Virus record (IMG/VR): IMGVR_UViG_3300028557_000226
Span: 1 to 20,854 of that record
Reading direction: 5' to 3' (one strand)
Source of the DNA: a virus
Length of the DNA: 20,854 nt
The notes under the pieces are model-generated. The model saw only the letters and a program-made list of their open reading frames with translations, had not been told where the DNA came from and did no database searches. Positions 5,491-13,448 of this stretch are shown here, piece after piece. The position numbers and the translations under genes were made by a program. How positions within the stretch are numbered: the stretch's first letter is position 1; every line of letters starts with the position of its first letter.

Positions 5491-5994
5491 ATGATGACAC
5501 TAACATTCGGTCAAACAGAGAAGCCCGCCGACTTCGAAAAATTTGAAACCATAACCTATCCAACATTCTTTTTCGGATTCATTATAAGAAATGAATATGA
5601 CCAAAAAAGATTGCAAATAAAACAGGAATTTTCACCAAAATATATTTTTCACAAATATGGAACCAAGCAGGAAGAAATGCTTTTTCTATATGGAATCACC
5701 AACCCAGTAGAGAAGGATATTCTGCCAAACATTTATCCAATTCAACACAATCCAAATTTGAATAGGGAACAGTATGAAGCTGTTTTAAATCCTATGGAAG
5801 TTGAATGTAGTGAAAATTATTTGTTTCTGAGCCGCAATTTGTATCCGATCAATACATTTTATGCACACAGATTCTTTAAAAATAAACCATTTAAAAACAT
5901 TGTTTCATATTCTGACATGCTGATTCGAGACAGTGAACTGCCATTGCATCACTCCATATCATCATTCCAATTGTTTCTTTTAACCAACTATTAA
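5491..5994 (+). CDS. Hypothetical protein (167 aa)
   Basis: The 167-residue product is not recognised. It is rich in aromatic residues (FFFGFIIRNEYDQKR, KYIFHKYG, NTFYAHRFFKNKPF) and has no signal peptide, membrane helix or known motif. Two ATGs at 5491 and 5494 are equally possible starts. The only upstream signals are a weak TAGG and a 5-bp inverted repeat, CTATC/GATAG (5470-5485). The stop overlaps the stop of the convergent baseplate gene by 4 nt, leaving no space for a terminator. The gene is plausibly real because the frame is long and fills the space, but no role can be offered. It could be a virion or host-takeover protein. Confidence 0.55.
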   Translation: MMTLTFGQTEKPADFEKFETITYPTFFFGFIIRNEYDQKRLQIKQEFSPKYIFHKYGTKQEEMLFLYGITNPVEKDILPNIYPIQHNPNLNREQYEAVLNPMEVECSENYLFLSRNLYPINTFYAHRFFKNKPFKNIVSYSDMLIRDSELPLHHSISSFQLFLLTNY

Positions 5995-8294
5995 CGAACA
6001 ATCGGATTTTGGGGAGGTGTACTTCCTTTTATATTATAAGCATTGTTCTGAGGATCTGCGACAAATCGATCAATATTGTTGCTGCTCTGGGCAACTTTTC
6101 TAACATCATTGTTCTTGGGCAGAAGATTAAGAGGAAGATTTTTAAACAAATGACTGTGACTGTATGTGAACAAACAGTCAGGTTCATGCAAATCACCATA
6201 AACCGGCCAATTTCCGCCTGAAGATCCGCCTGTGATACGGGCAGTTCCTATGCGTTTTCCATTTACCGTTTCTCCATAAACAAAAGTCTTTTCTGTTTCT
6301 TGTATTTCCACTGGGGCTGTAATGTGATGAACGGTAAGTTCTCCTTCAATATGAGCACCTCCTGCAACCACAAGATTTCGGCTCACTCCCAGGCTGGAAT
6401 CCACCATGACTTGATCATAATTTCTTTGACGTAATACCAAAATATCGCTGGTAATGACTGTTCTTTGACCGCCATCAATATTCAATTCATATTGGGCACC
6501 TATATTCACTTGTTGACCGGCAAAGCTTGTAATGGTTCCGCTCATTTCAATAGGTCCAAGGGTTTTTATGCTGATTCCTCCGGCACCTACTTGCAGTGTG
6601 TAACGATTACATGCATTGATTGTATAATTGCCCCCAGGCAGATCATCCACATGAACAGGTTCAATCAAAGGACTGCTTTTTTGATTTTCATATACCCCTT
6701 GTTCGTCAATTTGAACTTTATAATTATATATTTTTCCAGCAGGATCTATCCTTATAGATCCAAAATCATTCATGACCATGCCCACCGTATCAATTTTGTG
6801 TTTGGCAACTTCAGTGATAAGACAACCACCCAATCCTATATTTTCTTCTATTTTTGCCAAATCCACAATTTTGCTTTGATATAATTGTTCTAATTTTTTC
6901 TTTTCAGGATTTTTTTCCCAATTACCATCCATGCTGCTTGGGTTTTTTCCACTCTTTCCACATACTGGACATCTGGATGTGGGAGGAAATGCAATAGATT
7001 GTGCAGGAGAAGACTTTCCTTTGGGATCTACAGTTTCATATTTGTCTACACCATTGCTGCTGATTGTGACAACAGGAATGACCACAGTTTTAAATTGATT
7101 GTTCAGTGCAGAATATTTTCTTCCTTTGGAACAAACAGGACAGGAACCGAAACTTCCACTTTGTTTTTGATTCAAAGAACTGGTTCGATTAGGATCTCCT
7201 TCTTTTTTCTTTGTGCGATTAATTTCAAAAAGCTGTTTGATATCTGCTATAGGATCTACCAAACTTTTCCATTGTTGTTGGGCATTTGTGTTTAAATTAC
7301 CAATCTTCCAGTAAACATCTCCGGAAATAACATTGTCCATATCTCTTCCAACAAAAAGGTTTTGATAACCTTTAACTGTTAAAAATTGATCGGCCATGAT
7401 CAAAGATTGGTCGTTCTTTGTGGCCAATTTTGTTATTGTTGCATTATTAAATTCAAGGAAAGAACCAGAATAATGTGTAAGTTTGATTGTTTCCTTCATG
7501 TCTGTATTCACAATCTCCAAAGCACCACCCTTTTGACTCATGACCATCTTGTTTCGATATGTTTCTACATCGCTTCTTTGACCCTTTAAAGCTTTGTTTT
7601 TCTCATCAATATTTTCATAAGTTCCTGGATAATCTTCAGCCACACCATAATCATCATCGTATATTCCTTGCCAATCTGATTGTCCATAGCTTGCCGCCCA
7701 ATAAACAGGTCGGAGAGGGTTTCCGTCTAAAAAGAAAACCCATAGATGTGCGCCCACGTTTGGTATGCAAAACAATCCTTTTGCCCGATTACTATAACTG
7801 CTGGGAACATATGCATATGAATTTGGATTGACCCTGTTTGTATTGTTTTTAGGACTGGAATAAAAAGCATCAGAAACTCTAACTCCTGTCTTTTCTATCA
7901 AATTACCGGGTTTTTCTCCTATTCCATCAATATTTTGACTGGAATCTGTAGTGGAAAAATCATTGATTGGTTTGGTTGTTTCCAACAAGCTGCTGTCACT
8001 TATGCTACCTGTTTTTTCTGTGATATTATATCTTCCTCCACTGGATCCTCCAAAAAGAGGCATGGCACAATCAGCCCAAGGAAGTATTTTTTTCAAATCA
8101 TCAATAATGCTATTAATGCTGCTTGTAAGATTTTCTCCTACAAAATTAAATTGTTTGTCTATTTTTACTTCATTCCATTTGTTATAAACGGTTGGTGTCA
8201 CATGCGGAACAAATATCTTTAACCGTCCACGCTTTTCTGGATCGTTGTTTTGTACAACAATTCCCAAATATTGACCATCAAATCGTTTTTTCAT
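5991..8294 (-). CDS. Baseplate hub/spike protein, gp5-like OB-fold with beta-helix and zinc knuckles
   Basis: The 767-residue product begins with a gp5/VgrG-type OB-fold: YLGIVVQNNDPEKRGRLKIF (9-28) and LPWADCAMPLFG (71-82), then AKGLFCIPNVGAHLWVFFLD and GNPLRPVYWAASYG (171-204). Long beta-rich stretches follow (about 255-330 and 550-660; ISIKTLG, VNIGAQYELNIDGG), as expected for a trimeric spike. The C-terminus (PVYGDLHEPDCLFTYSHSHL, 697-716) resembles the end of other T4-like spike proteins. Unusually, residues 385-445 hold two CPVC knuckles that could bind zinc. No lysozyme domain is seen, unlike T4 gp5; muralytic domains sit instead in the upstream gene. The start overlaps that gene's stop by one base (TAATG), so the two are probably co-translated and assemble together at the tail tip. 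Confidence 0.8.
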   Translation of the reverse strand: MKKRFDGQYLGIVVQNNDPEKRGRLKIFVPHVTPTVYNKWNEVKIDKQFNFVGENLTSSINSIIDDLKKILPWADCAMPLFGGSSGGRYNITEKTGSISDSSLLETTKPINDFSTTDSSQNIDGIGEKPGNLIEKTGVRVSDAFYSSPKNNTNRVNPNSYAYVPSSYSNRAKGLFCIPNVGAHLWVFFLDGNPLRPVYWAASYGQSDWQGIYDDDYGVAEDYPGTYENIDEKNKALKGQRSDVETYRNKMVMSQKGGALEIVNTDMKETIKLTHYSGSFLEFNNATITKLATKNDQSLIMADQFLTVKGYQNLFVGRDMDNVISGDVYWKIGNLNTNAQQQWKSLVDPIADIKQLFEINRTKKKEGDPNRTSSLNQKQSGSFGSCPVCSKGRKYSALNNQFKTVVIPVVTISSNGVDKYETVDPKGKSSPAQSIAFPPTSRCPVCGKSGKNPSSMDGNWEKNPEKKKLEQLYQSKIVDLAKIEENIGLGGCLITEVAKHKIDTVGMVMNDFGSIRIDPAGKIYNYKVQIDEQGVYENQKSSPLIEPVHVDDLPGGNYTINACNRYTLQVGAGGISIKTLGPIEMSGTITSFAGQQVNIGAQYELNIDGGQRTVITSDILVLRQRNYDQVMVDSSLGVSRNLVVAGGAHIEGELTVHHITAPVEIQETEKTFVYGETVNGKRIGTARITGGSSGGNWPVYGDLHEPDCLFTYSHSHLFKNLPLNLLPKNNDVRKVAQSSNNIDRFVADPQNNAYNIKGSTPPQNPIVR

Positions 8295-10003
8295 TATATT
8301 AATCCTGCAGCTTTAAGCAGTTGTTCGCTGCTAGGGTTTTTAAAACGTTCATATCCTTTTGGATAATATGCTACTGTTGTTCTTCCAGAAGGAGAACGAA
8401 CATTTCTTCCAATTACACCGTTTCTTGGAGGTTGAACTGTGGCTGCAACAGTTCCTCCTCCACTTATCTGTTGTATCACTTTTTCAAAAGCTTGACGGGA
8501 CTTTTCTGTTTCGAAATAAACATCAATTGTAACTACCCTTTCAGGATTGCGATTATTTACTGTTTCTGTATCTGGACCAAATTCAATTTTATATTTTCCT
8601 CCATTTTTAGACATGAGATATTTCATTTTTTCACGAAAATCTGACCAATTTTCTTGAATTCCTATGCATCCTTCTGTTGCATTTGCTGCAGGATGAATCA
8701 ATAAACCAGAACGTGTATCACTATAAACAGGATCGTACACATCATTAAGATCAAATGTATCCTGACCTCTTAAAGAACCTCTTTGACTTCTGCCTGCTTG
8801 CTGACGTTGTTGCGCAGTCATATAATTAGACACTGTATATGTGCCAAAAGGAATATTCCCTCTTCCGGCACCGCCATTCACAAATTTATATTTTCCTAAA
8901 AGTGTACCATCAGTATCTTTAAGAAGCAGATTTCCTGATAATTTTGAACCTCTGCCACCTTTTCTTACAGTTTGATCGGTTGATGCTGCCCCGCTGCCTG
9001 CTTCATAAGGTAATGGAGTATTATTTTCATTACCCAATGATATTCCCCTGGATCGGGCTGCTTGTTGAGAAACCACAGCTGAACCTGTATCCATGGCAAC
9101 ACGTGTTCCCAGTCGAGGATCCTCAAAAACTATTTTTGATCCATAAGGAATGATTGAAGGATCCACTGCACAACTAATTCCTTCCACAAGGTTTCCTTGT
9201 CCTGTTGAGCTATCACCTCGAGCTGTCCATTTGTCTCCTCCACTTCCTACCTTTTCTCCTTTGCCATATGTGGTAACAACTGCTTTTATTTTAAAATCTT
9301 CACCAGAGGATGCATTTGGAACAATTGGGGATGATTGTGCCTGAGTAGTATTTGCTCCAGCAGCATTGTTTGTGTAAGTTTGGGCATTACTTATTGCCTG
9401 AGTTTGAACATTCGAATTGGCTTTTTGTGTAGTTGTATTAATAAAATTATTAATATTTTGTGGAGAAGCATTTAAATCCCTAATTTGTTTTGGAGATATA
9501 TTAGAAGGAAGCGAAGTTTGAATGGAATTTAAAACAGAACTTATGTTTGAAACATTTTGAGAAGTTTGAAATATTGAACCAACTTGCGATTGAGATGATG
9601 AAAACACGGAAGAAGATCTTTGTGCTAATTGATTGAAAGTATTTTCGAAAATAGAATCAATGTTTACACCACCTCCGGCAAAATCCGGAATTTGTATGTT
9701 GCCCTGAATTGAATTTACAGCACCTAAAAATTGATTAACAATATCAATACCTTGGGTTATTTGATTTACTTGGCCGTTTAATATTTTGCTTGAAGGAAGC
9801 GTTGGAATACTATCCAAAATACTTGTAAAACCAAAAGCAGCCGGAACTTGTTGAACCAAAGCTGTTAAATTTTCAGGATTTAATTGGCTTATTTGTTGGG
9901 ATGTTTGATCAAAATTGGGAGTGGAAGTTACTTTTTGCAATAATTGCAAATTCATTTCTGGTGCCAATTTTGACAATAATGCTGAAGATATTTCATTTGC
10001 CAT
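8294..10003 (-). CDS. Baseplate/tail protein with split 3D domain carrying an L,D-transpeptidase-like insert
   Basis: Residues 1-235 are Gln/Asn/Ser-rich helices that look structural. A 3D double-psi barrel starts at about 238 (FKIKAVVTTYGKG) with GISCAVDPSIIPYGSK (Asp281) and TRVAMDTGSAVV (Asp305). The third Asp appears only at 494 (VVTIDVYFETEKSRQAF). The 189-residue gap compares with 19 in the 3D protein at 2752-3237. The insert contains NIPFGTYTVSNYM and SGLLIHPAANATEGCIGIQ (His437, Cys446), a His...GC pattern like YkuD or DUF2778-type L,D-transpeptidase folds. The end (about 530-569) is basic. It lies directly before the gp5-like spike with a one-base overlap, so it probably supplies wall penetration at the tail tip in place of a gp5 lysozyme. 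The 3D part is confident and the insert assignment is moderate. Confidence 0.75.
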   Translation of the reverse strand: MANEISSALLSKLAPEMNLQLLQKVTSTPNFDQTSQQISQLNPENLTALVQQVPAAFGFTSILDSIPTLPSSKILNGQVNQITQGIDIVNQFLGAVNSIQGNIQIPDFAGGGVNIDSIFENTFNQLAQRSSSVFSSSQSQVGSIFQTSQNVSNISSVLNSIQTSLPSNISPKQIRDLNASPQNINNFINTTTQKANSNVQTQAISNAQTYTNNAAGANTTQAQSSPIVPNASSGEDFKIKAVVTTYGKGEKVGSGGDKWTARGDSSTGQGNLVEGISCAVDPSIIPYGSKIVFEDPRLGTRVAMDTGSAVVSQQAARSRGISLGNENNTPLPYEAGSGAASTDQTVRKGGRGSKLSGNLLLKDTDGTLLGKYKFVNGGAGRGNIPFGTYTVSNYMTAQQRQQAGRSQRGSLRGQDTFDLNDVYDPVYSDTRSGLLIHPAANATEGCIGIQENWSDFREKMKYLMSKNGGKYKIEFGPDTETVNNRNPERVVTIDVYFETEKSRQAFEKVIQQISGGGTVAATVQPPRNGVIGRNVRSPSGRTTVAYYPKGYERFKNPSSEQLLKAAGLI

Positions 10004-10013
10004 AACCTAGAAT

Positions 10014-10021
10014 TATTTAGA
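10014..10021 (-). promoter_or_regulatory. Late-promoter-like TCTAAATA before the baseplate unit
   Basis: On the minus strand TCTAAATA ends 10 nt before the ATG at 10003, with TAGG in the spacer. It would drive the 3D/L,D-transpeptidase-like gene and the spike gene together. Confidence 0.45.
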
Positions 10022-10079
10022 AAAAGAACCTTTTTTGCAATTAGTTGAAAAATTGATTATTTATGTTATATAAAATATC

Positions 10080-10667
10080 TTGAAAATTGCATTTTCTGGT
10101 CCTCAAGCTTCAGGTAAAAGTACTATTATAAAGAATCTTCTTGATAATCATTTAAACAAAAAGGATTATACTTTTATAAAAGGAGGTGCTCGTAAATTAA
10201 AAGATCTTGGTTTTGAAATAAATGAAAAAGGAGATGATCTTTCTCAGGTTCTTCTTTTCAACAATTACATTGATGATTTGGTTATCAAACCAAAACAATA
10301 TAATACAAACAATTTCATTTATGATCGATGGTTAATGGATGGTGTGGTTTACAGTGAATGGAGCACAAGCATAGGAAAAAATAAACCTTGGGTTTTTGAT
10401 TATGGTTTGCTCATGTTAAGAATGTTATGCACAGAAATTGATATTGTTTTTTATTGTGACCCAAATGGAATACCTGTGGAAAATGACAATTATAGAAACG
10501 TAGACTTGGAATATCGGAATATAATAACTTCAATTTTTGAGAATTATATGAAAGAGCATGTCGCTCCTTTTAAAAAATTGGTTCGTTTAACCGGTTCTTT
10601 GCAGGATAGAACTGCAAAAGTATTAAAAGAAATTAATAACCTAGATGGACCAAACGACGAAGATTAG
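10080..10667 (+). CDS. P-loop NTPase, NadR/AAA_28-like small-molecule kinase
   Basis: The 195-residue product has a Walker A motif close to the start (GPQASGKST, residues 7-15) and a YDRWLMDGVVYSEW stretch that fits the substrate or lid region of thymidylate-kinase-like and AAA_28/NadR-like kinases. An acidic strand (IDIVFYCDP) could be the Walker B-like element. Members of these families phosphorylate nucleosides, nucleotides or nicotinamide riboside; the substrate cannot be told here. A TTG start at 10080 is used, since it places the P-loop at the normal distance and no ATG precedes it. ATATAAAATA lies just upstream. It is a metabolic-type gene on the plus strand amid structural genes, and its last 35 nt overlap a convergent gene. 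Confidence 0.75.
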   Translation: MKIAFSGPQASGKSTIIKNLLDNHLNKKDYTFIKGGARKLKDLGFEINEKGDDLSQVLLFNNYIDDLVIKPKQYNTNNFIYDRWLMDGVVYSEWSTSIGKNKPWVFDYGLLMLRMLCTEIDIVFYCDPNGIPVENDNYRNVDLEYRNIITSIFENYMKEHVAPFKKLVRLTGSLQDRTAKVLKEINNLDGPNDED

Positions 10668-11052
10668 GTGATACTGATTCGAAACCATTATCTGTCAATG
10701 TTTGACCATTGGGTGATTGCGTGGCAGTGGCTGCAGTAAACAAGCTGCTGCTACGATTTTTGTAAATTACAGCAAATTGCACGTTATTATATGCACGATC
10801 CACTCGCAATGTTACTGCATTTGCTGCAGAAAGAGTTTGAGAATTGGGAGTTAGATTTGCTGAAAGAGTAACATAAGCATTTGTGAGTGCTGTTGTTGTA
10901 TCATTAAAAGCAATCAGTTCAATATTTGAACCTGCACTGATAAGATCTACTTTTTTTCCGCTTGCAGATAAGCTATAATTGATCGTTGGAATATAAGGAG
11001 GATTTACGCTTGCAGGGTCCAAAACTTGATTAGGGAAACTTAGTATTGCCAT
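10633..11052 (-). CDS. Putative virion protein (139 aa)
   Basis: The 139-residue product is rich in Ser, Thr, Ala and Asn with alternating hydrophobic strands (KKVDLISAGSNIELIAFND, AYVTLSANLTP, AVTLRVDRAYNNVQFAVIYKN), the composition of fibre, decoration or Ig-like virion proteins. No named domain is recognised. There is no signal peptide and no cysteine. An AATAAATA octamer ends 7 nt before the ATG and there is no Shine-Dalgarno sequence, so it is probably a late gene. The 3' end runs 35 nt into the convergent kinase gene. It follows the holin-like gene in the same direction. The function is inferred from composition and neighbours only. Confidence 0.6.
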   Translation of the reverse strand: MAILSFPNQVLDPASVNPPYIPTINYSLSASGKKVDLISAGSNIELIAFNDTTTALTNAYVTLSANLTPNSQTLSAANAVTLRVDRAYNNVQFAVIYKNRSSSLFTAATATQSPNGQTLTDNGFESVSPNLRRLVHLGY

Positions 11053-11059
11053 ATAGTAT

Positions 11060-11067
11060 TATTTATT
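11060..11067 (-). promoter_or_regulatory. Late-promoter-like AATAAATA before the 139-aa gene
   Basis: The octamer differs from TATAAATA at the first base and ends 7 nt before the ATG at 11052. Confidence 0.5.
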
Positions 11068-11084
11068 CTTTTTTTAATATTTTT

Positions 11085-11297
11085 TTAATATAATCCAATT
11101 TTTGTTTTCACAATATCCCAAAGCAAAGTTGCTACTGCAGAAATAGTTATGGCACCTCCAACAATTTTTGTTTTAAATTTTTCAATATTTGTTAAACGAT
11201 CATGATGATCATCAATTTTATTGATAATATGATCAATTTTAGTTTCCATGCGAACAACACGTTCCCGCACATCTACTATATCGTCTTGGTAAGGCAT
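11085..11297 (-). CDS. Holin-like membrane protein (70 aa)
   Basis: Residues 1-42 form a charged amphipathic helix with heptad-like spacing (VRERVVRMETKIDHIINKID, then HHDRLTNIEKF). Residues about 46-63 are one hydrophobic membrane segment (IVGGAITISAVATLLWDI), followed by a short basic tail (VKTKIGLY). A coiled coil followed by a single C-terminal membrane helix is the layout of XhlA/hemolysin-type phage holins. It would permeabilise the inner membrane to let the cytoplasmic endolysin reach the wall. No other holin candidate is seen in the window, though the lysis enzymes lie about 8 kb away on the other strand. It could instead be a small membrane anchor of another kind. The octamer before it is 13 nt from the ATG. 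Confidence 0.55.
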   Translation of the reverse strand: MPYQDDIVDVRERVVRMETKIDHIINKIDDHHDRLTNIEKFKTKIVGGAITISAVATLLWDIVKTKIGLY

Positions 11298-11310
11298 AAT
11301 GAGTTTTAAA

Positions 11311-11318
11311 TATTTATT
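11311..11318 (-). promoter_or_regulatory. Late-promoter-like AATAAATA before the holin-like gene
   Basis: The octamer ends 13 nt before the ATG at 11297 and is part of the self-complementary stretch AAATATTT. The leader would be longer than for the other genes. Confidence 0.35.
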
Positions 11319-11359
11319 GTTTATAATGTTATAATTTAGACATAATTTGCAATTTTTTG

Positions 11360-13306
11360 TTAGTTTTTAATACAAATAAAACTGGAATGACCACAATCAT
11401 ATATTCTTTCATAACCCAAGCTATCCATAATTATTCTTTCACTATATTCACACAATTCAGGATATTTTTTAACTAAAAAACTTTTGTTATATTTGTACCT
11501 ATATTCTCTAATCATGTAATTTTTTGTATAAAAATAGTTAGGATTACTATTATGACTAAATTCAAATCCTAATTTTTTATAGAGATTTCCAATAGACCAT
11601 CTTCTGTCGGCATAGGTTATAATTTTGTTCCATGAATAATTTTGTTTAAAGTAATTCAAAAGTTTTCCAGCACCTCCAGCAATCGAAAAATGAAAATTAC
11701 TGCAAAAACGAAGTAACTCATAACTACCTTCAGGCACATTTTTATGACCCATTACTAATCTTGGTTTGGCAAAAGTCATCATACTTACCAAATGTTTTTT
11801 ATAAAAAAGACCCAAACAAATGGAACTTCTATCATTTCCTTGTAAATGATATTTTTCAAGAAATTTTTGTTTCATTTTATAATCAACTATTTGAATTTCA
11901 CACTCACGGGCACCTATTGTTCTTTTTTTAATACCTAGAATTGTTTTTAATCGGCTTTCTACTATTCTTGGATGATTTAATATTTCATCTGAAAATATTT
12001 GAATCAAACGAATATTTTTTTTCTGACTATTTTCCAATTTTTCTAAATGATAAAGACGAGGATTTTTTCCACGATTTATTATTTTTCTTTCTGTGTGCCA
12101 GTATAAGCCATGTACTTCTATTGCAAGATGATGGGAAGGAATATAAAAATCTAATTCTGATCTATTTTCAAGAATTAATCTATTCCTAAATTGATATTCG
12201 ATATTATTCTTCTTTAGAAATGAAATTACAAAATTTTCTATGTTTGTTCCTTCATTAGTATGACAACATGGACAAACAGGAACCAAACCGTTCGCATAAT
12301 ATGCTTCAAATGTTTTTTCTGTTTTTGTGCATTGCCACGAATATATTTTATATTTTTCTCCACCATACTCTTGCATAGAAAAATTTGGTTTTATTTGATT
12401 TAATAAAAATAATTTATCATAGTACCGTTTTTTATGAATTTGTTTTACATATTCTGTTTTGGAAATATTTTCAACACCATATTTTTCTAAAAGAGTTTGT
12501 TTTATTTTTTCTTTTATAGAATCATTTGCAAAAGGATTTTCTACTCCAAATTTTTTCAAAAATGAATTTTTTCTGTTTTGTTTGATTTGTTCGCTTCTTT
12601 CAAGATATCTTTGTTCATACGGTAAACTATTTTTTTCTCTTATTTCTTTTCCAAGCAAAGGGGTTATAAAACCATATTTTTTTAAATTAGTTTTTTGAAT
12701 TTTCTTTTTTATTTCTGTATTTCCCGCAGGTGCAATTGTTCCGTATTTTTCTAAATTGGTTTTTTTTCTTTTATCTATGGCTTGTTGTGATTGTGTTCCA
12801 TATTCAACTCCGTATTTTTGTAAACAGGTTTTTTTTCTTTTTTCTATGATTTGTTTTTTTCTTTCTTTCCCAAATTTTTCTTCATAAGTTTTAGTCAAAT
12901 TATTTTTTAAAAGCAAAAGAGGATTTTCGACTCCATATTTTTTTAAGCATGTTTTTTTACTCTTTTCTTTTATTTCTTTGTTCTTTTGAGGATTATCCAC
13001 ACCATATTTTTCAATATTTGTTTGTATTTTTTTATTTCTAACCTCTGGACAAGCATTACTGCATATTGCTGAACAATATTTCAAATATCTATCTTTTGTT
13101 ACACTATATTTTACCGTTTTATTGCAAATTTTACAAACAGGATCTTTGGTTATATTGTTTTTTAATATATAAATCTTTTCTTTTAATGTTTTGTTTTTAT
13201 CTTTTCCTAAATTTTCAATTCTTTCATCTATCATATTACATATATGTTGATAACGTCTAATGCTTGTATAGCTTTTAGTATTAAGAATTTCATTTAAATT
13301 TTTCAT
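11360..13306 (-). CDS. Homing-endonuclease-like protein with KYGVENP repeats and a Vsr-like nuclease core
   Basis: The 648-residue product starts with a zinc-finger-like Cys cluster (Cys58, Cys61, Cys78, Cys82, Cys86). Eight degenerate repeats follow from about 96 to 288, each built on LEKYGVENP plus a basic KEIKEKxKKT helix, likely DNA-contacting. A second Cys cluster lies at 345-348 (CPCC). Residues 355-440 form a Vsr-like PD-(D/E)xK nuclease: RSELDFYIPSHHLAIEVHGL with Asp386 and Glu397, then LYWH with His404. The C-terminal 190 residues (from RTIGAREC; MTFAKPR, AGGAGKLL, TYADRRWSIG, LYKKLGFEF) resemble a domain seen beside such nucleases. Similar proteins in large phages are regarded as free-standing homing endonucleases. 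It sits right behind the capsid gene terminator, and it is more AT-rich and Lys-rich than its neighbours. Confidence 0.75.
   Translation of the reverse strand: MKNLNEILNTKSYTSIRRYQHICNMIDERIENLGKDKNKTLKEKIYILKNNITKDPVCKICNKTVKYSVTKDRYLKYCSAICSNACPEVRNKKIQTNIEKYGVDNPQKNKEIKEKSKKTCLKKYGVENPLLLLKNNLTKTYEEKFGKERKKQIIEKRKKTCLQKYGVEYGTQSQQAIDKRKKTNLEKYGTIAPAGNTEIKKKIQKTNLKKYGFITPLLGKEIREKNSLPYEQRYLERSEQIKQNRKNSFLKKFGVENPFANDSIKEKIKQTLLEKYGVENISKTEYVKQIHKKRYYDKLFLLNQIKPNFSMQEYGGEKYKIYSWQCTKTEKTFEAYYANGLVPVCPCCHTNEGTNIENFVISFLKKNNIEYQFRNRLILENRSELDFYIPSHHLAIEVHGLYWHTERKIINRGKNPRLYHLEKLENSQKKNIRLIQIFSDEILNHPRIVESRLKTILGIKKRTIGARECEIQIVDYKMKQKFLEKYHLQGNDRSSICLGLFYKKHLVSMMTFAKPRLVMGHKNVPEGSYELLRFCSNFHFSIAGGAGKLLNYFKQNYSWNKIITYADRRWSIGNLYKKLGFEFSHNSNPNYFYTKNYMIREYRYKYNKSFLVKKYPELCEYSERIIMDSLGYERIYDCGHSSFICIKN
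12443..13021 (-). repeat. Eight degenerate KYGVENP protein repeats within the endonuclease gene
   Basis: Repeat cores occur at residues about 98-106, 121-129, 142-146, 162-169, 185-193, 207-216, 250-258 and 273-280 with the pattern [LI]xKYGVENP followed by a basic helix. Spacing is mostly 21-23 residues, with longer gaps later. At DNA level only short ccatattttt-like pieces repeat, so this is a protein repeat and not a CRISPR-like array. Confidence 0.7.
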
Positions 13307-13313
13307 ATAATGT

Positions 13314-13321
13314 TATTTAGC
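13314..13321 (-). promoter_or_regulatory. Late-promoter-like GCTAAATA before the endonuclease gene
   Basis: The octamer ends 7 nt before the ATG at 13306, on the far side of the capsid terminator. The endonuclease would therefore be transcribed on its own. Confidence 0.45.
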
Positions 13322-13354
13322 ATAAACGACATACTAACTCAATCAAAATAATCA

Positions 13355-13388
13355 AAAAGAGGGGGATCTTTCGATCCCCCCCTCTTTT
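13355..13388. terminator. Strong intrinsic terminator after the major capsid gene
   Basis: AAAAGAGGGGGATC (13355-13368) pairs with GATCCCCC and TCTTTT (13373-13388), leaving a TTTC loop and a two-C bulge. Read on the minus strand, the stem ends in TCTTTTTGATTATTTT, a suitable U-rich tail for ending capsid transcription. The arms are A- and T-flanked on both sides, so it could act in both directions. Confidence 0.85.
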
Positions 13389-13395
13389 AAAAGTT

Positions 13396-13411
13396 CACGG
13401 GACATACCGTG
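13396..13411. other. Second hairpin between capsid stop and terminator
   Basis: CACGG and CCGTG form a 5-bp stem around GACATA, extendable with a small bulge to TTCA/TGAA. It lies between the capsid stop and the main terminator. In the capsid mRNA it could protect the 3' end or act as a processing site; this is inference. Confidence 0.4.
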
Positions 13412-13448
13412 TGAAAAGTTTTCTTTTATTTGCCAGAATCTACTTTTT

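Noticed and set aside
6465-6884. 139-codon plus-strand open frame inside the spike gene
   Set aside because: It is antisense to a recognisable baseplate protein, its composition (many Ile, Cys, His) is typical of shadows, and there is no start signal.
12459-13021. Regular ccatattttt-like spacing suggesting a CRISPR-like or direct-repeat array
   Set aside because: The repeats vary, differ in spacing and translate into the KYGVENP protein repeat on the minus strand; there are no conserved repeats with unique spacers.
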